Source of the DNA: Rana temporaria
Lineage: Eukaryota > Chordata > Amphibia > Anura > Ranidae
NCBI RefSeq assembly: GCF_905171775.1
Contig: NC_053499.1
Location: 146,322,751 to 146,386,750 of the forward strand
Length of the DNA: 64,000 bases
Direction of reading: 5' to 3'
The stretch's first letter is position 1; each line of letters begins with the position of its first letter. Shown here piece after piece: positions 54,261 through 64,000 of the stretch. A program made the position numbers and the translations under genes. The notes under the pieces were generated by a model that saw only the letters and a list, made by a program, of their open reading frames with translations, was not told where the DNA came from and made no database searches.

Positions 54261-55722
54261 GTATTAAAAGCATAAAAGCACACTTGCAGTACATATGGGT
54301 AAGTGAAGGGTTGCAGAACTGAGGATGGTGAAGAGCTGCACAGCCGGCACAAACAGTTGTCATGCACGGACTCCAGATCGCCAGAGGAGGTAGGCAGCAT
54401 CTGCGGACTTACTGGATCAAAGACCATCGAGAGTGAAAAGATACTTGACGGCGACAAATACGGCATGGGGTCCCCCGCAGGGCATGCGGACTGGTATGGT
54501 TAGGGGGAGGGGGGGTTCACTCGTCTCCTCCCTTTCCCTACTTGCCAGGCTGCATGCTTGGATGCCATTTTTAAAGTTTATTTTAGCATGGGTACCCCAT
54601 GCAGTTTATTTTCTTGAATTATTTTAGCCGACAGTTCTTTTTTTTATATTCAGCTCTCATCGGTTGTTAAGGACGAATCAGCCGGCTTCCTGGTCGCCTT
54701 CTTAACAACCCGCTATATACAGTGTTTTTAAAAAAGAACAAAAAAAAAAAATTCAAAACACAAAAAAATGCATCAAAAACACAACACTTGCATTTCTGCT
54801 GCAGAAAAAACCCTTTTCCAAAAACGCACTGGCTAAAAAACACAAAGATGTGAACGTGTACTATAGGAAACCATTTTAAATGCACTGTAGTGCGTTTGTG
54901 CAAAACAGAAAACGCACAAAAAAGCGAATAGGTGTGAGCGTAGGATAAAGGCTTGATGAGCCAATGAGACTCTTTTTTTTCTTTTTAGTAACCCCAGTGA
55001 TATCCACTAGCTTCCAAGTCCGATATTGAGCCACAGCCCTGCTACATTGTGAATACAAAAGGTCACTTGCTCTATGCGCGCTCCATTCAAGATATAAAGA
55101 TGGGTGGGGAGTGGGGACATCACAATCTCCAGTGTCCATAGAACACTTTGCACTTACTGAGAAAGTGCAAAGTGTTCTCTGAATTGCGCCCATGCTGAGA
55201 TTCCAGAATCTCACTAGTACTCGCCCCTTATGACATGTTTCTTGGCTGGGCAAGCAGTAGTAGGAGGAGAGAAATGCTTACCTTTGATTGAGAAAGTGCT
55301 GCTCCCATCATCAGAAGCCTGGCCATTTGGACGTGCGATCTTTTTTAAAGGGGAGGACTAAATCTCAGTGACTGGTCCTGTGATCATAGCATCATATAGA
55401 GCGTGCTGCAGCATTTTCTCTTGGAAAGGTTAACATTTCAGCCCTTCCAGTATTCTTTAGCTATGCACAGTAGTAAATCTCTTAATACTGCTTCAAGTTA
55501 CCATGAGTATAAGTTTGCTTTAAATGTATTGTATGCGTGTGTAAATTCCTATAGATCACAGTAAAGTCATTTTTAAGCAGGCTAAGCACCTCTGAATATA
55601 CCGCTCAGTTCTGGGCAAAGCCTGTGTGGGAAGGAAAAGGGTCTGTATTATTTGGCTGCTGTAGAAAGAGGGTGTATCTGTATTAATTGCTACTTGGGGA
55701 AATAAGGGGCCATCTACTAAGC
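54261..55722. other. No gene; MITE-like fragment at 54700-54945
   Basis: Around 54745-54945 the words AAAAACGC, GATGTGAACG and AGGTGTGAGCG resemble the TTCACAC families, but no clean ends are visible. An inverted pair GAACACTTTGCACTTACTGA and complement lies at about 55139-55177. Nothing else recognised; the minus frame at 54876-55253 is incidental. Confidence 0.35.
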
Positions 55723-55941
55723 AGTAGGGATGAGCTCTGGCGTGGTAGCATACACCACGTGCAGAGCGCGCCAGGAATTTGGCACGGCGCTGCGCTAATC
55801 ATAGGCAAGGAGACATTTCCCGATCTCTGCAGCTGAGCATCGGGACAATGTCTCCCTGCCTGTGATTAGCGCAGCGCCGTGCAGACCTCCTGGCGGGCTC
55901 TGCACGTGGACTGTGCGAACACCCCGGAGCTGATCCCTACT
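55723..55941. mobile_element. Foldback element, 219 bp
   Basis: Ends AGTAGGGATGAGCTC and GAGCTGATCCCTACT. Inner arms pair CACGTGCAGAGC, GGCACGGCGCTGCGCTAATC and AAGGAGACATT with their complements, around a central TCGGGA/TCCCGA region. The target duplication is ambiguous (CTACTAAG occurs on both sides, but overlaps the right end). Confidence 0.75.
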
Positions 55942-56212
55942 AAGTAGAGTAAGAGAAGGAGCCCTCTGAAGTGGGGAAATATTTTATTGATTCACGAGGC
56001 TCCACAGAGGCTTTCATTAGTTTAATCTCAAAAATAACAATTTCACATGAAGTTAAATATTTTGATGTGAAAACTAAGATAATAAATAAATACCTATGTA
56101 AAATAACTCATGCGGCTTTGTAAATGTGACGAATCTACAATTGTACACATAAATCAAAAAACTGAAATACTTTACAGCAGACATATGCAGTTAGAAGGTC
56201 ACATTAAACATT

Positions 56213-56800
56213 ATCTAACCACTTGTTTACCGGGCACATATACCCACCTTCCAACCCAGGCAAAATTTCAGCATTCAGCCCTGTCACACTTTGAATGATA
56301 ATTTCCCGGTCATGCTACACTGTACCCATATGACATTTGTATCATTTTTTTTCACACAAATAGAGCTTTCTTTTGGTGGTATTTTATCACTGCTGGGTTT
56401 TTATTTTTTTTGCTAAACAAACAACATTTTCCAAACAGGTGATTTTTCTCCTTCATTGATGTGCGCTGATGAGGCTGCACAGGTAGAAACTGATAAGGTG
56501 GCACTGATCAGGAGGCACTGATGAGGCTGCACTGAGAGGTGGCACTAATAAACACTGGTAGGTGGCACTGATAGGTGACACTGGTGGGCACTGATTAGCA
56601 GTAGTGATGGGTACTGGTTAGCAGTACTAGTAAAAGCGATGCCCCTCTTTCAGAAGCCAGAAAATGGCTTTATTCTTTTCTCCTTACGCTGTGTCAGCTT
56701 CTATTTACATTATGTGGACAGCGGTCATTGGCTGACAGCTGACCACGTGGTAAAGGGCCGCGATTGGCTCTTTGCTCTGGTCTGTGATCAGCCTGTGATG
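56213..56800 (+). repeat. Family I-like element, variant with short tandem words
   Basis: Starts TAACCACTTGTTTACCGGGC. It shares TTCAGC..CCTGTCACACTTTGA, ATAGAGCTTTCTTTTGGTGG and TTTTTCTCCTTCATTGATGT with 36118-36500. Positions 56463-56640 repeat GGTGGCACTGAT-type words imperfectly. Non-coding; right end uncertain. Confidence 0.6.
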
Positions 56801-56991
56801 GAAGTTACTAAAATTAATATTTTGTGTTATGATTAGAACCACTGAAATTTTGTTTTTCTTTTCTTATATAGTTTATTTGTTTTATTTCCTTTTATTTCTT
56901 GATCTATATAAGATATAATACATATGTATGTGAGTGTATTAGAAAATGACTTTCCTTAAGAGACATTATAGAGTTAACCAACCCTTTAGGA

Positions 56992-57449
56992 CAGTGGTTC
57001 TCAACCTGGGGGTCGGGACCCCCTCGGGGGTCGAATGATGATTTGGCAGGGGTCACGAATCCTGGGCTGTTCCAAAAGCCTGCACTGCTCTCTCAGCCTT
57101 TTTGCCAATTCAGCCTCTTCGCAGGCGCCCAATTAGTTCATGGCATGACTGGGGGGCAGAGACTAGAGGTCAGCTGACTGGTGATGAGTGTGAAGTGGGA
57201 GGGGCCGGAGGAGACCCTATCTCCAGATTTCTCTTTAGGTGTCACTGCTACGAGACACCACAAAAGGGTTTTAAAATTTTACAAGTGGAAGGAACTCAGG
57301 GAGCTCTAAACGTTAATGGGTTAGGGGCGCAAATTACTTGTCTTGGGTGGTCACAACCCATGCTACGATTTTTTTTTACTGTTAGGGGTCTCCACAACCT
57401 GGGAAATTTTATTAAGGGGTCAAGGCACTAGGAAGGTTGAGAACCACTG
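56992..57449. mobile_element. hAT-type MITE, 458 bp, perfect TSD
   Basis: Ends CAGTGGTTCTCAACCT and its exact complement AGGTTGAGAACCACTG. The 8-bp duplication CTTTAGGA is exact at 56984-56991 and 57450-57457. The second block GGGGGTCGGGACCCC is typical of a widespread vertebrate hAT group. No transposase; the 109-residue frame at 57102-57431 is incidental. Confidence 0.92.
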
Positions 57450-57489
57450 CTTTAGGAAGTGATTAAGTGAAAACAGCTGTCATCCTCCC

Positions 57490-57900
57490 CCTTCTCCACC
57501 AAGGAAGGATATATGGTTCTGAGTGAATGAAGCCCATGTGAACTTCAATGGGGATCCCTGTGTGACACAAGGACATTTGTGCTAATTAAAGACTTTTGAA
57601 ACGTGTGCAGTATGCCAAGAACAGACGTCACAGGGGCGTGTAATAAGGGACTATATATGGACTAAGCCAATCAAATGTGTTCACGTGAATGATGTCATGT
57701 TGTTTATAAAAGACCAATAAAAAGTCCAGCCCCCTCTCTGATGCTGGAACACCGAAAGGAACAGAGCTCTCTCTCAGTTCTCTGCATACCTTCACGATTT
57801 GGGTCAACAGCAGAATGGGGTTAAGCCCCTTATCAAGCCGAGTCCCAAGGACCTGGTGATCACAGAGCGAGCCGCCGGGACCCCGCAGGGAGCACATTCA
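57490..57900 (+). other. Possible solo LTR or promoter-like relic
   Basis: Within 60 bases there are AAGCCAATCAAAT (CCAAT-type), TGACGTCA-like ATGATGTCATG, TTTATAAAAGACC (TATA box) and CCAATAAAAAGTCC. A CT-rich segment CTCTCTCTCAGTTCTCTGCA follows. This compact order is like a retroviral or Gypsy-type LTR. No TG..CA ends with a target duplication could be fixed, and no internal genes are present, so it stays tentative. Confidence 0.3.
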
Positions 57901-58168
57901 TGTACACCCTCCTGGCAATTTTAGCCACTGTGTAGGAGTCTTTTGGCTATAGCGCGGGTGCCAAGTAGTTAATGGTGATCTTTATAATAATAGCGAGGAT
58001 ATGAGGTAACAGAATATGTTACACTTTTCCTTTAACTACTGGATTTAGGGTATTATTAAAACAACCAAAAGAAGCTTAATAAATCCCCTGGTTCATACAA
58101 TAAAAACAAATAAAACATCAATAACACCACTTTTGTATACTGTAAGAGAACTGGATTATTGAAAACAA
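57901..58168. other. No feature seen
   Basis: AT-rich sequence with no recognisable element. Confidence 0.35.
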
Positions 58169-58246
58169 TATACAATCAATCAAATAAAATCTTGGTGGGG
58201 TCATTAATATACAATCAATCAAATAAAAGCTTGGTGGGGTCATTAT
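58169..58246. repeat. Two-copy 39-bp tandem duplication
   Basis: TATACAATCAATCAAATAAA followed by A/G-T/C-CTTGGTGGGGTCATTA-type sequence occurs at 58169-58207 and 58208-58246 with one or two differences. Confidence 0.9.
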
Positions 58247-58340
58247 TCCACATTTCACAATTCTGTGAATCTGGATTTTGGATGCAACAAAAACAAACAT
58301 TATACCATGCCATGACCGCCAAGTGTCCCTTGGTTCTTAA

Positions 58341-58688
58341 GGCTGCATTCACATCTAGACGGACGAAATCGCGGCGTTTTGTCGCCGCAAATCGCGGTAA
58401 AAATAGCGGCGTTTTGTACCGCGATTTGCGGCGACAAAACGCGGGTATTGTCCGCCTAGATGTGTCCCAAGATGACCCCCTCTATGGAGATGATTGCCAT
58501 CTCCTAGCCGAACGCTCGAAGACGCCTGAAAAAAAGGTCCGGGACCTTTTTTCACGCCGCAGGCGACAGGCGTCCGGCGTTCGGCGTGGAGATGTGAACC
58601 ATCTCCATAGAGGGACATGTATTTCCAGCCCTCTGGCGGCAGAGGCGTAGCGCTACAGGCGTAAAAACGCCTAGATGTGAATGGGGTC
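58341..58688. mobile_element. Family D-like TIR element (TAA target)
   Basis: Left end GGCTGCATTCACATCTAGAC; right end GCCTAGATGTGAATGGGGTC. Exact TAA at 58338-58340 and 58689-58691. The interior pairs GCGGCGTTTTGTCGCCGCAA-type words and GGAGATG..CATCTCC blocks. The 163-residue frame at 58159-58650 crosses the left boundary and is a shadow. Confidence 0.85.
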
Positions 58689-58691
58689 TAA

Positions 58692-59037
58692 TGGACATTT
58701 TAAAAGCTAAAATTCATGCAAATAAAATGAGAGACTGATGTAAAATAAATGGTATTTGCTGTAAAATTACAGCATATTACAAAACTTTTACAACATCAAT
58801 AAATCTCTTATCCAGCACATTTTAAATATATTCCCATACCCTCTATAACTCATGATTTGAAGAGCCCTTTAATGAATTACAGCACACATTGTCTAAAAGC
58901 AGCACATTTGCCAATTGTCATTGGTTATTTGGAACAAACTTTGAAACCTCATAGTAAATTTTGTCAGTTGAAATGCCTCGGGTGTTCACTGCTGACCGGC
59001 TGAACATTTGATGCCATACAAAACCTTTCTTGGGACA
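58692..59037. other. No feature seen
   Basis: AT-rich non-coding sequence. Confidence 0.35.
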
Positions 59038-60067
59038 TTAACCCCTTCAAGCTCAGCCCAATGTAAAATGCAGACCGGGTGGGAGCACTGCTATTCTGGG
59101 TGGATGTCATATGATGTCCTCCCAGCATCGGCCCGATTCTGTAATTGTCCCCTACCGGCTCTAATACGGAGAACCGAGCGATCATACACACCAACAATTG
59201 GTCGGTTCTGAGGGCTCCCTGAGCAGAGAGCTGGAGACTGTCAGTCACGATTGACCCGCGATCGGTCCCCGGAGCTGAAGAACGGGGAGAGCCGTGTGTA
59301 AACACGGCTTCCCCGTTCTTCACTGTGGCGGCTGCATCGATCGTGTCATCCCTTTTATAGGGAGACACAATCGATGAAGTCACACCTACAGCCACACCCC
59401 CCTACAGTTGTAAACACACTTCAGGGAACACATAACCCCATCAGCGCCCCCTTGTGGTTAACTCCCAAACTGCAATTGTCATTTTCACAATAAAGAATGC
59501 ATTTTAATTGCATTTTTTGCTGTGAAAATGACAATGGTCCCAAAAATGTGTCAAAATTGTCTGAAGTGTCCGCCATAATGTCACAGTCACGAAAAAAAAC
59601 GCTGATCGCCGTCATTAGTAGTAAAAAAAAAAAAAAATTATAAAAATGTAATAAAACTATCCCCTATTTTGTAAACGCTATAAATTTTGCGCAAACCAAC
59701 CGATAAACGCATATTGCGATTTTTTTTACCAAAAATAGGTAGAAGAATACGTATCGGCCTAAACTGAGTGAAAAAAAAATTTTTATATATATTTTGGGGG
59801 GATATTTATTATAGCAAAAAGTAAAAAATATTGCATTTTTTTCAAAATTGTCGCTCTATTTTTGTTTATAGCGCAAAAAATAAAAATCCGCAGAGGTGAT
59901 CAAATACCACCAAAAGAAAGCTCTATTTGTGGGGAAAAAAGGATGCCAATTTTGTTTGGGAGCCACGTCGCACGACCGCGCAATTGTTAGTTAAAGCGAC
60001 GCAGTGCCGAATCGCAAAAAGGGGCAAGGTCCTTTAGCTGCATTTTGGTCCGGGTCTTAAGTGGTTA
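59038..60067. mobile_element. Family I element, copy 2 (about 1.0 kb)
   Basis: Left end TTAACCCCTTCAAGCTCAGC, right end GGTCCGGGTCTTAAGTGGTTAA. Internal CCGTGTGTAAACACGG hairpin near 59291-59306. From GTGTCCGCCATAATGTCACA (about 59567) to the right end it matches copy 1. The left third differs from copy 1, so these are subfamilies or mosaics. The 143-residue minus frame is a shadow. Confidence 0.75.
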
Positions 60068-61116
60068 AGAAGAAAAAGGATACCTGCCAATTGCTTACAG
60101 TCAGATAGCCCCTTACAATTTGTTTTAATGCTGTGCCCCTCTACAATTACTGACTGCAGCGCATACACAGTCTACATAGCATGCAAAACGATTGAAATAA
60201 TTTGTGCTGACAAAATACACTTGGAACTGTAACTTTCAGCAAAAGCGTCTCATGGGAAATAATCAGACGAAGATCAAGCAGTTTTAAGTCGGAATTTAAA
60301 AAATACCAAAACATTGATATTACAGGAAAGTAAAAAGCCTAATGTGAAAATGTTTTTGTACTTTGAAAAACAGCCTAAAACAACTCAGCAGCTGAGAGAC
60401 AGCAATCTCCCACACCAGAATAATTACTAATCTTTGTGAATTTTAATTGAGTGATGTACACATTGCTTGAACTTAATTATTGGAAAGTCAAGAAACAAAA
60501 TATTTCTGTAATCCAAACAAAACTACTTTTCGGAGTGTATCACAAGGTTACAGGATGTTCATGTTGTTATTCTGGGGCACAATGGCTCTCCGAGGAAGGG
60601 AACTGGCATTCATCACAGCCATAGATGATGTCATACTACAAATTAGAGAGAAAAACGGAGCTTATGAAATTCAATAAATGACATCATTTTTGGGGGCCTC
60701 TCATGAGAAAAAAAAAAAAAAGATTGGGCCATTAAAAAAAAAAAAAAGACTTTGGAATTTTACCTATTCACTGTTCTATGGAAATTACTTGCAAATGTTT
60801 AGACACAGAGTACCTCTTCTTTTATATTTCAGCCTGTATTATTCACTAGCATCAGTGCCATGAAACAAAGGTCTGTGCCAAAGAGACCTGTGTGCTACAA
60901 CAGCGACATCATGTGACAAATATCGGGTATTACAGCACAGGAAATTATTGTTTAGTTACTGTGTTTATCTATGTGTCTACTTTTTTTTTATTTACAGTCC
61001 CTTGAACAGTACAAATAAGGCTTTTTTCCATCTTTCCTTTTCATTGAAGCTTTTAGTTCTCCCTGCCACAGCAACAGGGCACACATTTACAACCTAGGGA
61101 CAATTCACTTCAATTA
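60068..61116. other. No gene recognised
   Basis: AT-rich sequence with several A and T runs (60709-60747). The 65-residue frame at 60480-60677 shows no domain. Confidence 0.35.
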
Positions 61117-61790
61117 AAGCGGAACTAAACTGAGCAACAAAAACTAAAAATGCTCTTTAATTAATTTTTACTTTTTAAAGCATACCCATTCATCCATGTC
61201 TCCATGTTTTTTTTTTTTTTGAGAAGTCACGGTATAAAAACACAAACCCCCCAATTTGAGTAAGGATAGACGATTTTCGTATCATTTACTTCCTGGAATC
61301 CATCTGCCCTTAGGCCCCTTTTAGACTGGGGCGGGAGCCGTGGTGGCGGTAGAACGCCGCTAAAAATAGCGGCGCTATACCGCCGGGATTGCCGCGGGAA
61401 TCAGCCGCTAGCGGTATTAACCCCCGCTAGCAGCCGATAAAGGGTAAATACCGCCCGCAATGCACCTCTATAGAAGCTGTTGTTTTCAATGGGAAGGAGC
61501 GGTATACATGCCGCTCCTCTCACCGCTCCAAAGATTCTGCTGACAGGAGATTTTTTTGTCTACCGCCAGCGCATCGCCTCAGTGTGAAAGCCCTCGGGCT
61601 TTCACATTGAGTCTGCAGTGAAGGGGTTCTTCAGGCGGGATAGCAGCGCTATTTTTAGCGCTGTACCGTCTGAAAAACTCCTCAATGTGAAAGGGGTCTT
61701 AGCTCAGGCATACAGACAGGAAGGTTGGCTTAGCTGCAAAAGCCCCTCCTCCTTCAGATGAAAGGAAAAAATGCCCATGAAGTCCCCTCT
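61117..61790 (+). repeat. Dispersed repeat L, plus copy, interrupted by Family A
   Basis: AAAGCGGAACTAAACTGAGC at the left end, then GTCTCCATG, TTTGAGTAAGGATAGACGAT and CATTTACTTCCTGGAATCCA, continuing after the inserted Family A element with TTAGCTCAGG. It aligns with the reverse complement of 27880-28262. The host repeat is therefore older than the insert. Confidence 0.7.
61313..61698. mobile_element. Family A TIR element, exact TTA target, nested in repeat L
   Basis: Begins GGCCCCTTTTAGACTGGGGC and ends CAATGTGAAAGGGGTC. TTA at 61310-61312 and 61699-61701. Central hairpin GTGAAAGCCCTCGGGCTTTCAC near 61585-61606. About 386 bp; closest to the copy at 44495-44872 and to the partial copy at 1-149. 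Confidence 0.88.
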
Positions 61791-61799
61791 TAACAGTTC

Positions 61800-62494
61800 A
61801 TACATCTGTATTCTGATGCCATCAGATGTACTAAAATTTCATGTTAATGGTACACAGTAAAATCAAAAACCTTATCCCATATAGCATCTATTTAAATAAT
61901 ATCTTATATAGTAAAAGTTCCAGATAAGCATATTTTTAAGAAGAGGCCACAGGTAAAGCCTCCAGCCTTACAGAGGCCACCTCTTCCAACAGGAGGCTGA
62001 GGACAGGAGCTCTTATCACGTAAACACATCACTGTGTAGCCCAAACAGGGTGGACGGTCTAAAAGGTTTCAGTGACTAAAGGTTACCATATTGCACCTCC
62101 ATAATTGCATAATTGGCTATTTTTTTTGCGTTTGTAATCTGTAGTAAATGTATTCTTATGCTTCATACTTCTTGATGCACTTTTTAAAAATAAACCAAAA
62201 TGATGACTTCTAAATGTGAACTCACGGAGGAGCACACAGGCTACCTGCTCAGAAATTTATATTTTCATGCCAACTGAATACCCTCAAGCCTACCCAGTGT
62301 CCACAGAAGTGCCAGAAGTCTGTTATCATACCCAAGCCAGAGAGTATCTCTGAGGGCCACGTCTTAGCCAGGGGTCAAGTCTTGGGGGAAAACGTGTGGG
62401 AACTCCCACCCAAGATCCACCCCCCCACCAAAAAAAAAAAAATGATACGCTCATATGCATAATTACTAAACCGCATGTTTTTTTTATCCACTGT
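61800..62494. other. No gene recognised
   Basis: Non-coding; nothing identified. Confidence 0.35.
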
Positions 62495-62749
62495 ACCTTA
62501 GTAATCCTTTATGTTACTGGCCGCTTTCTGTATATGGATTCATTAGTAAGTGTGCGGGTATTCCGTCACTTCCTCGGCTTCTTTCTAAATCTCATGATAA
62601 CTCGCGGCAGACCTCTGCAATGTCTCCTGGGAACAATGACAAAAGCTCCCAGGAGACATTGCGGCATCGAGGAAGTGACGGAATACCCGCACACTACCTG
62701 ATGAATCCATATACAGGAAGCGGCCAGTAACATAAAGGATTACTAAGGT
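62495..62749. mobile_element. Foldback element with about 85-bp arms
   Basis: ACCTTAGTAATCCTTTATGT, TACTGGCCGCTT, TATATGGATTCAT and GTGCGGGTATTCCGTCACTT on the left are mirrored on the right, ending ATTACTAAGGT. A second inner hairpin CAATGTCTCCTGGGA and its complement lies at about 62618-62662. The plus frame at 62396-62701 runs through it by chance. Confidence 0.82.
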
Positions 62750-63593
62750 TCGCCTGCCCCTGACAGTGACTCGAGCAGTGACTCTCGGCTGCTCTAGTCC
62801 TGCAAAGGGAACTGCGTTCCTGCTGTGAACAAAAGTGCAGGAACTTCGTTCCCATGCGTTCCCGCAGGACTTGAGCCCTGGTCTTAGCCATGTAAAAGCA
62901 TTTGCTAAAACATACTAACATACTGATGAAAAGTGTACTCTATCCTTTGTAAATAACACACCTGCCTGTTTGTGTCACTGATCTCATGTACACATAACAA
63001 AGGAACAATGATCCATTAAAGGCCCCTTTATCACAGATCAGGTGTGATCACGATTATTTGCTGTGTGCACACAAAACAGATGTTCCCCTGAGCGCATGGT
63101 GTGGGACTTCTCATTAGGCTGGGTAAAAATCATTAGAATTTTACCTAGTCTAATATATTATCAGTCTTTCCAACTTAAACAAACAAGGAGGATTTGCTTT
63201 ATATCAATTGGAACAAACCCAATGTCAAATGAGCCAGCTGTGCACCTGTTTCATGGGCCATTATCCTCAACAGAATCATAAAATATCATCCAAACGGCAG
63301 TAAACAAGATGATAAATGATCAGAATACAGGATTTTAAGTGGAAGATGTGGAAAGACCATGTACAGTGCATATGAAGGGTCACTAAATGGTCTTCTAGTT
63401 ATCAAAGTAACCACAGACATTAGATAGTAGCCAGATCTTAGGGCGGTCATTAGGATAGGAGTCCACAGGCGATTTTTTTTTTTTGCGATTTTGCAACATT
63501 CAGTAGTGATTAATGGCTAATGACTACACAATGATCCAGATCTATTAGTAACTTACATGGGGAGTCATTGGTTATATATGTGTAAAACCTTTT
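62750..63593. other. No gene recognised
   Basis: Contains a short near-repeat CAGGAACTTCGTTCCCATGC region and otherwise unremarkable AT-rich sequence. Confidence 0.35.
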
Positions 63594-64000
63594 GGCCCGG
63601 ATTCACAAAGCACTTACGCCGACGTATCTCGAGATACGCCACGTAAGTGTAAATATGCGACGGACTCTGAAACCAAGATACGCCTGAAAATACGCTTAAT
63701 CCGACCGACGTAACTTTCCTACGCCGGCGTAGAGTGGGCGCATATTTACGCTAGCCGCAAGTGGCGCTCCCATTGATTTCCTATTCACATATGCTAATGA
63801 GGGAGATACGTCGATTCACGAACGTACATGCGCCCGGCGCATAATATACGCGGTTTACGTAAGTCGTACGCCCGGCGTAAAGTTATTCCCCATATATGAG
63901 GCGCAACTCATGCAAACGTATGGACCAGGGAACACAGCCGTCGTATTTTACGTTGTTTGCGTAGTACGTGAATAGGGCTGGGCATAGGTTACGTTCACGT
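63594..64000. mobile_element. Family C TIR element, cut by window end
   Basis: Begins GGCCCGGATTCACAAAGCAC and matches the left 400 bases of 29625-30386 in order (CTCGAGATACGCC, GGGCGCATATTTACGCT, CGAACGTAC.TGCGCCCGGCG, GTTATTCCCCATAT). The right end lies beyond the window. Confidence 0.88.

Noticed and set aside
58159..58650. 163-residue plus-strand frame
   Set aside because: It begins in the 39-bp tandem duplication and runs into the Family D-like element.

Overview
The window is vertebrate nuclear DNA, almost certainly from an anuran. It has short coding exons with GT/AG introns, no operons, and a dense load of transposon relics. The repeat style (many CG-rich MITEs, Tc1 relics, hAT MITEs, and a family ending in TTAAGTGGTTAA) looks like a ranid-type frog. 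That species guess is inference; the exon identification below does not depend on it.

The only host gene I can support is the 5' coding part of BANP (BEN-domain nuclear protein, also called SMAR1), on the minus strand. Three coding exons join in frame: 38761-38665 (start codon at 38734), 33477-33383 and 25756-25557. Together they give the first 120 residues and two bases of codon 121. The last exon ends in phase 2 and I could not find its continuation, so positions 1-25556 are probably intron. The rest of the window to the right of 38761 is upstream intron, 5' UTR territory or intergenic DNA.

The largest single object is a complete L1/Tx1-type LINE at 46210-53023 on the plus strand, about 7.5 kb upstream of the BANP start codon and antisense to it. 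It has a short leader, an intact ORF1 (coiled coil, RRM, C-terminal domain), a roughly 1.3 kb inter-ORF segment, an intact 1273-residue ORF2 (endonuclease, reverse transcriptase, C-terminal Cys/His knuckle), a polyadenylation signal, an A-tail and a perfect 16-bp target-site duplication. A 5'-truncated relative lies at 469-1002 on the minus strand, also with a perfect duplication.

Most of the rest is DNA-transposon debris. There are several TIR families with 3-bp TTA/TAA/TCA duplications (Harbinger-like), called A to F below, at 1, 3.1, 9.2, 11.0, 17.3, 21.6, 24.9, 29.6, 37.6, 40.4, 40.8, 44.5, 58.3, 61.3 and 63.6 kb. hAT-type MITEs with 8-bp duplications lie at 1.9, 18.7, 31.4, 45.5 and 57.0 kb. 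Decayed Tc1/mariner copies lie at 15.1, 26.0, 33.9 and 42.3 kb. Long foldback elements lie at 12, 23, 32, 39, 42.5, 55.8 and 62.6 kb. Two nested insertions can be read with their target sites. Tandem arrays lie at 5 kb and 19.5 kb. No tRNA, rRNA, CRISPR or operon-like structure was seen, and no new multi-gene system was found. The most notable items are the apparently intact LINE, its possible inter-ORF intron, and the nested MITEs.
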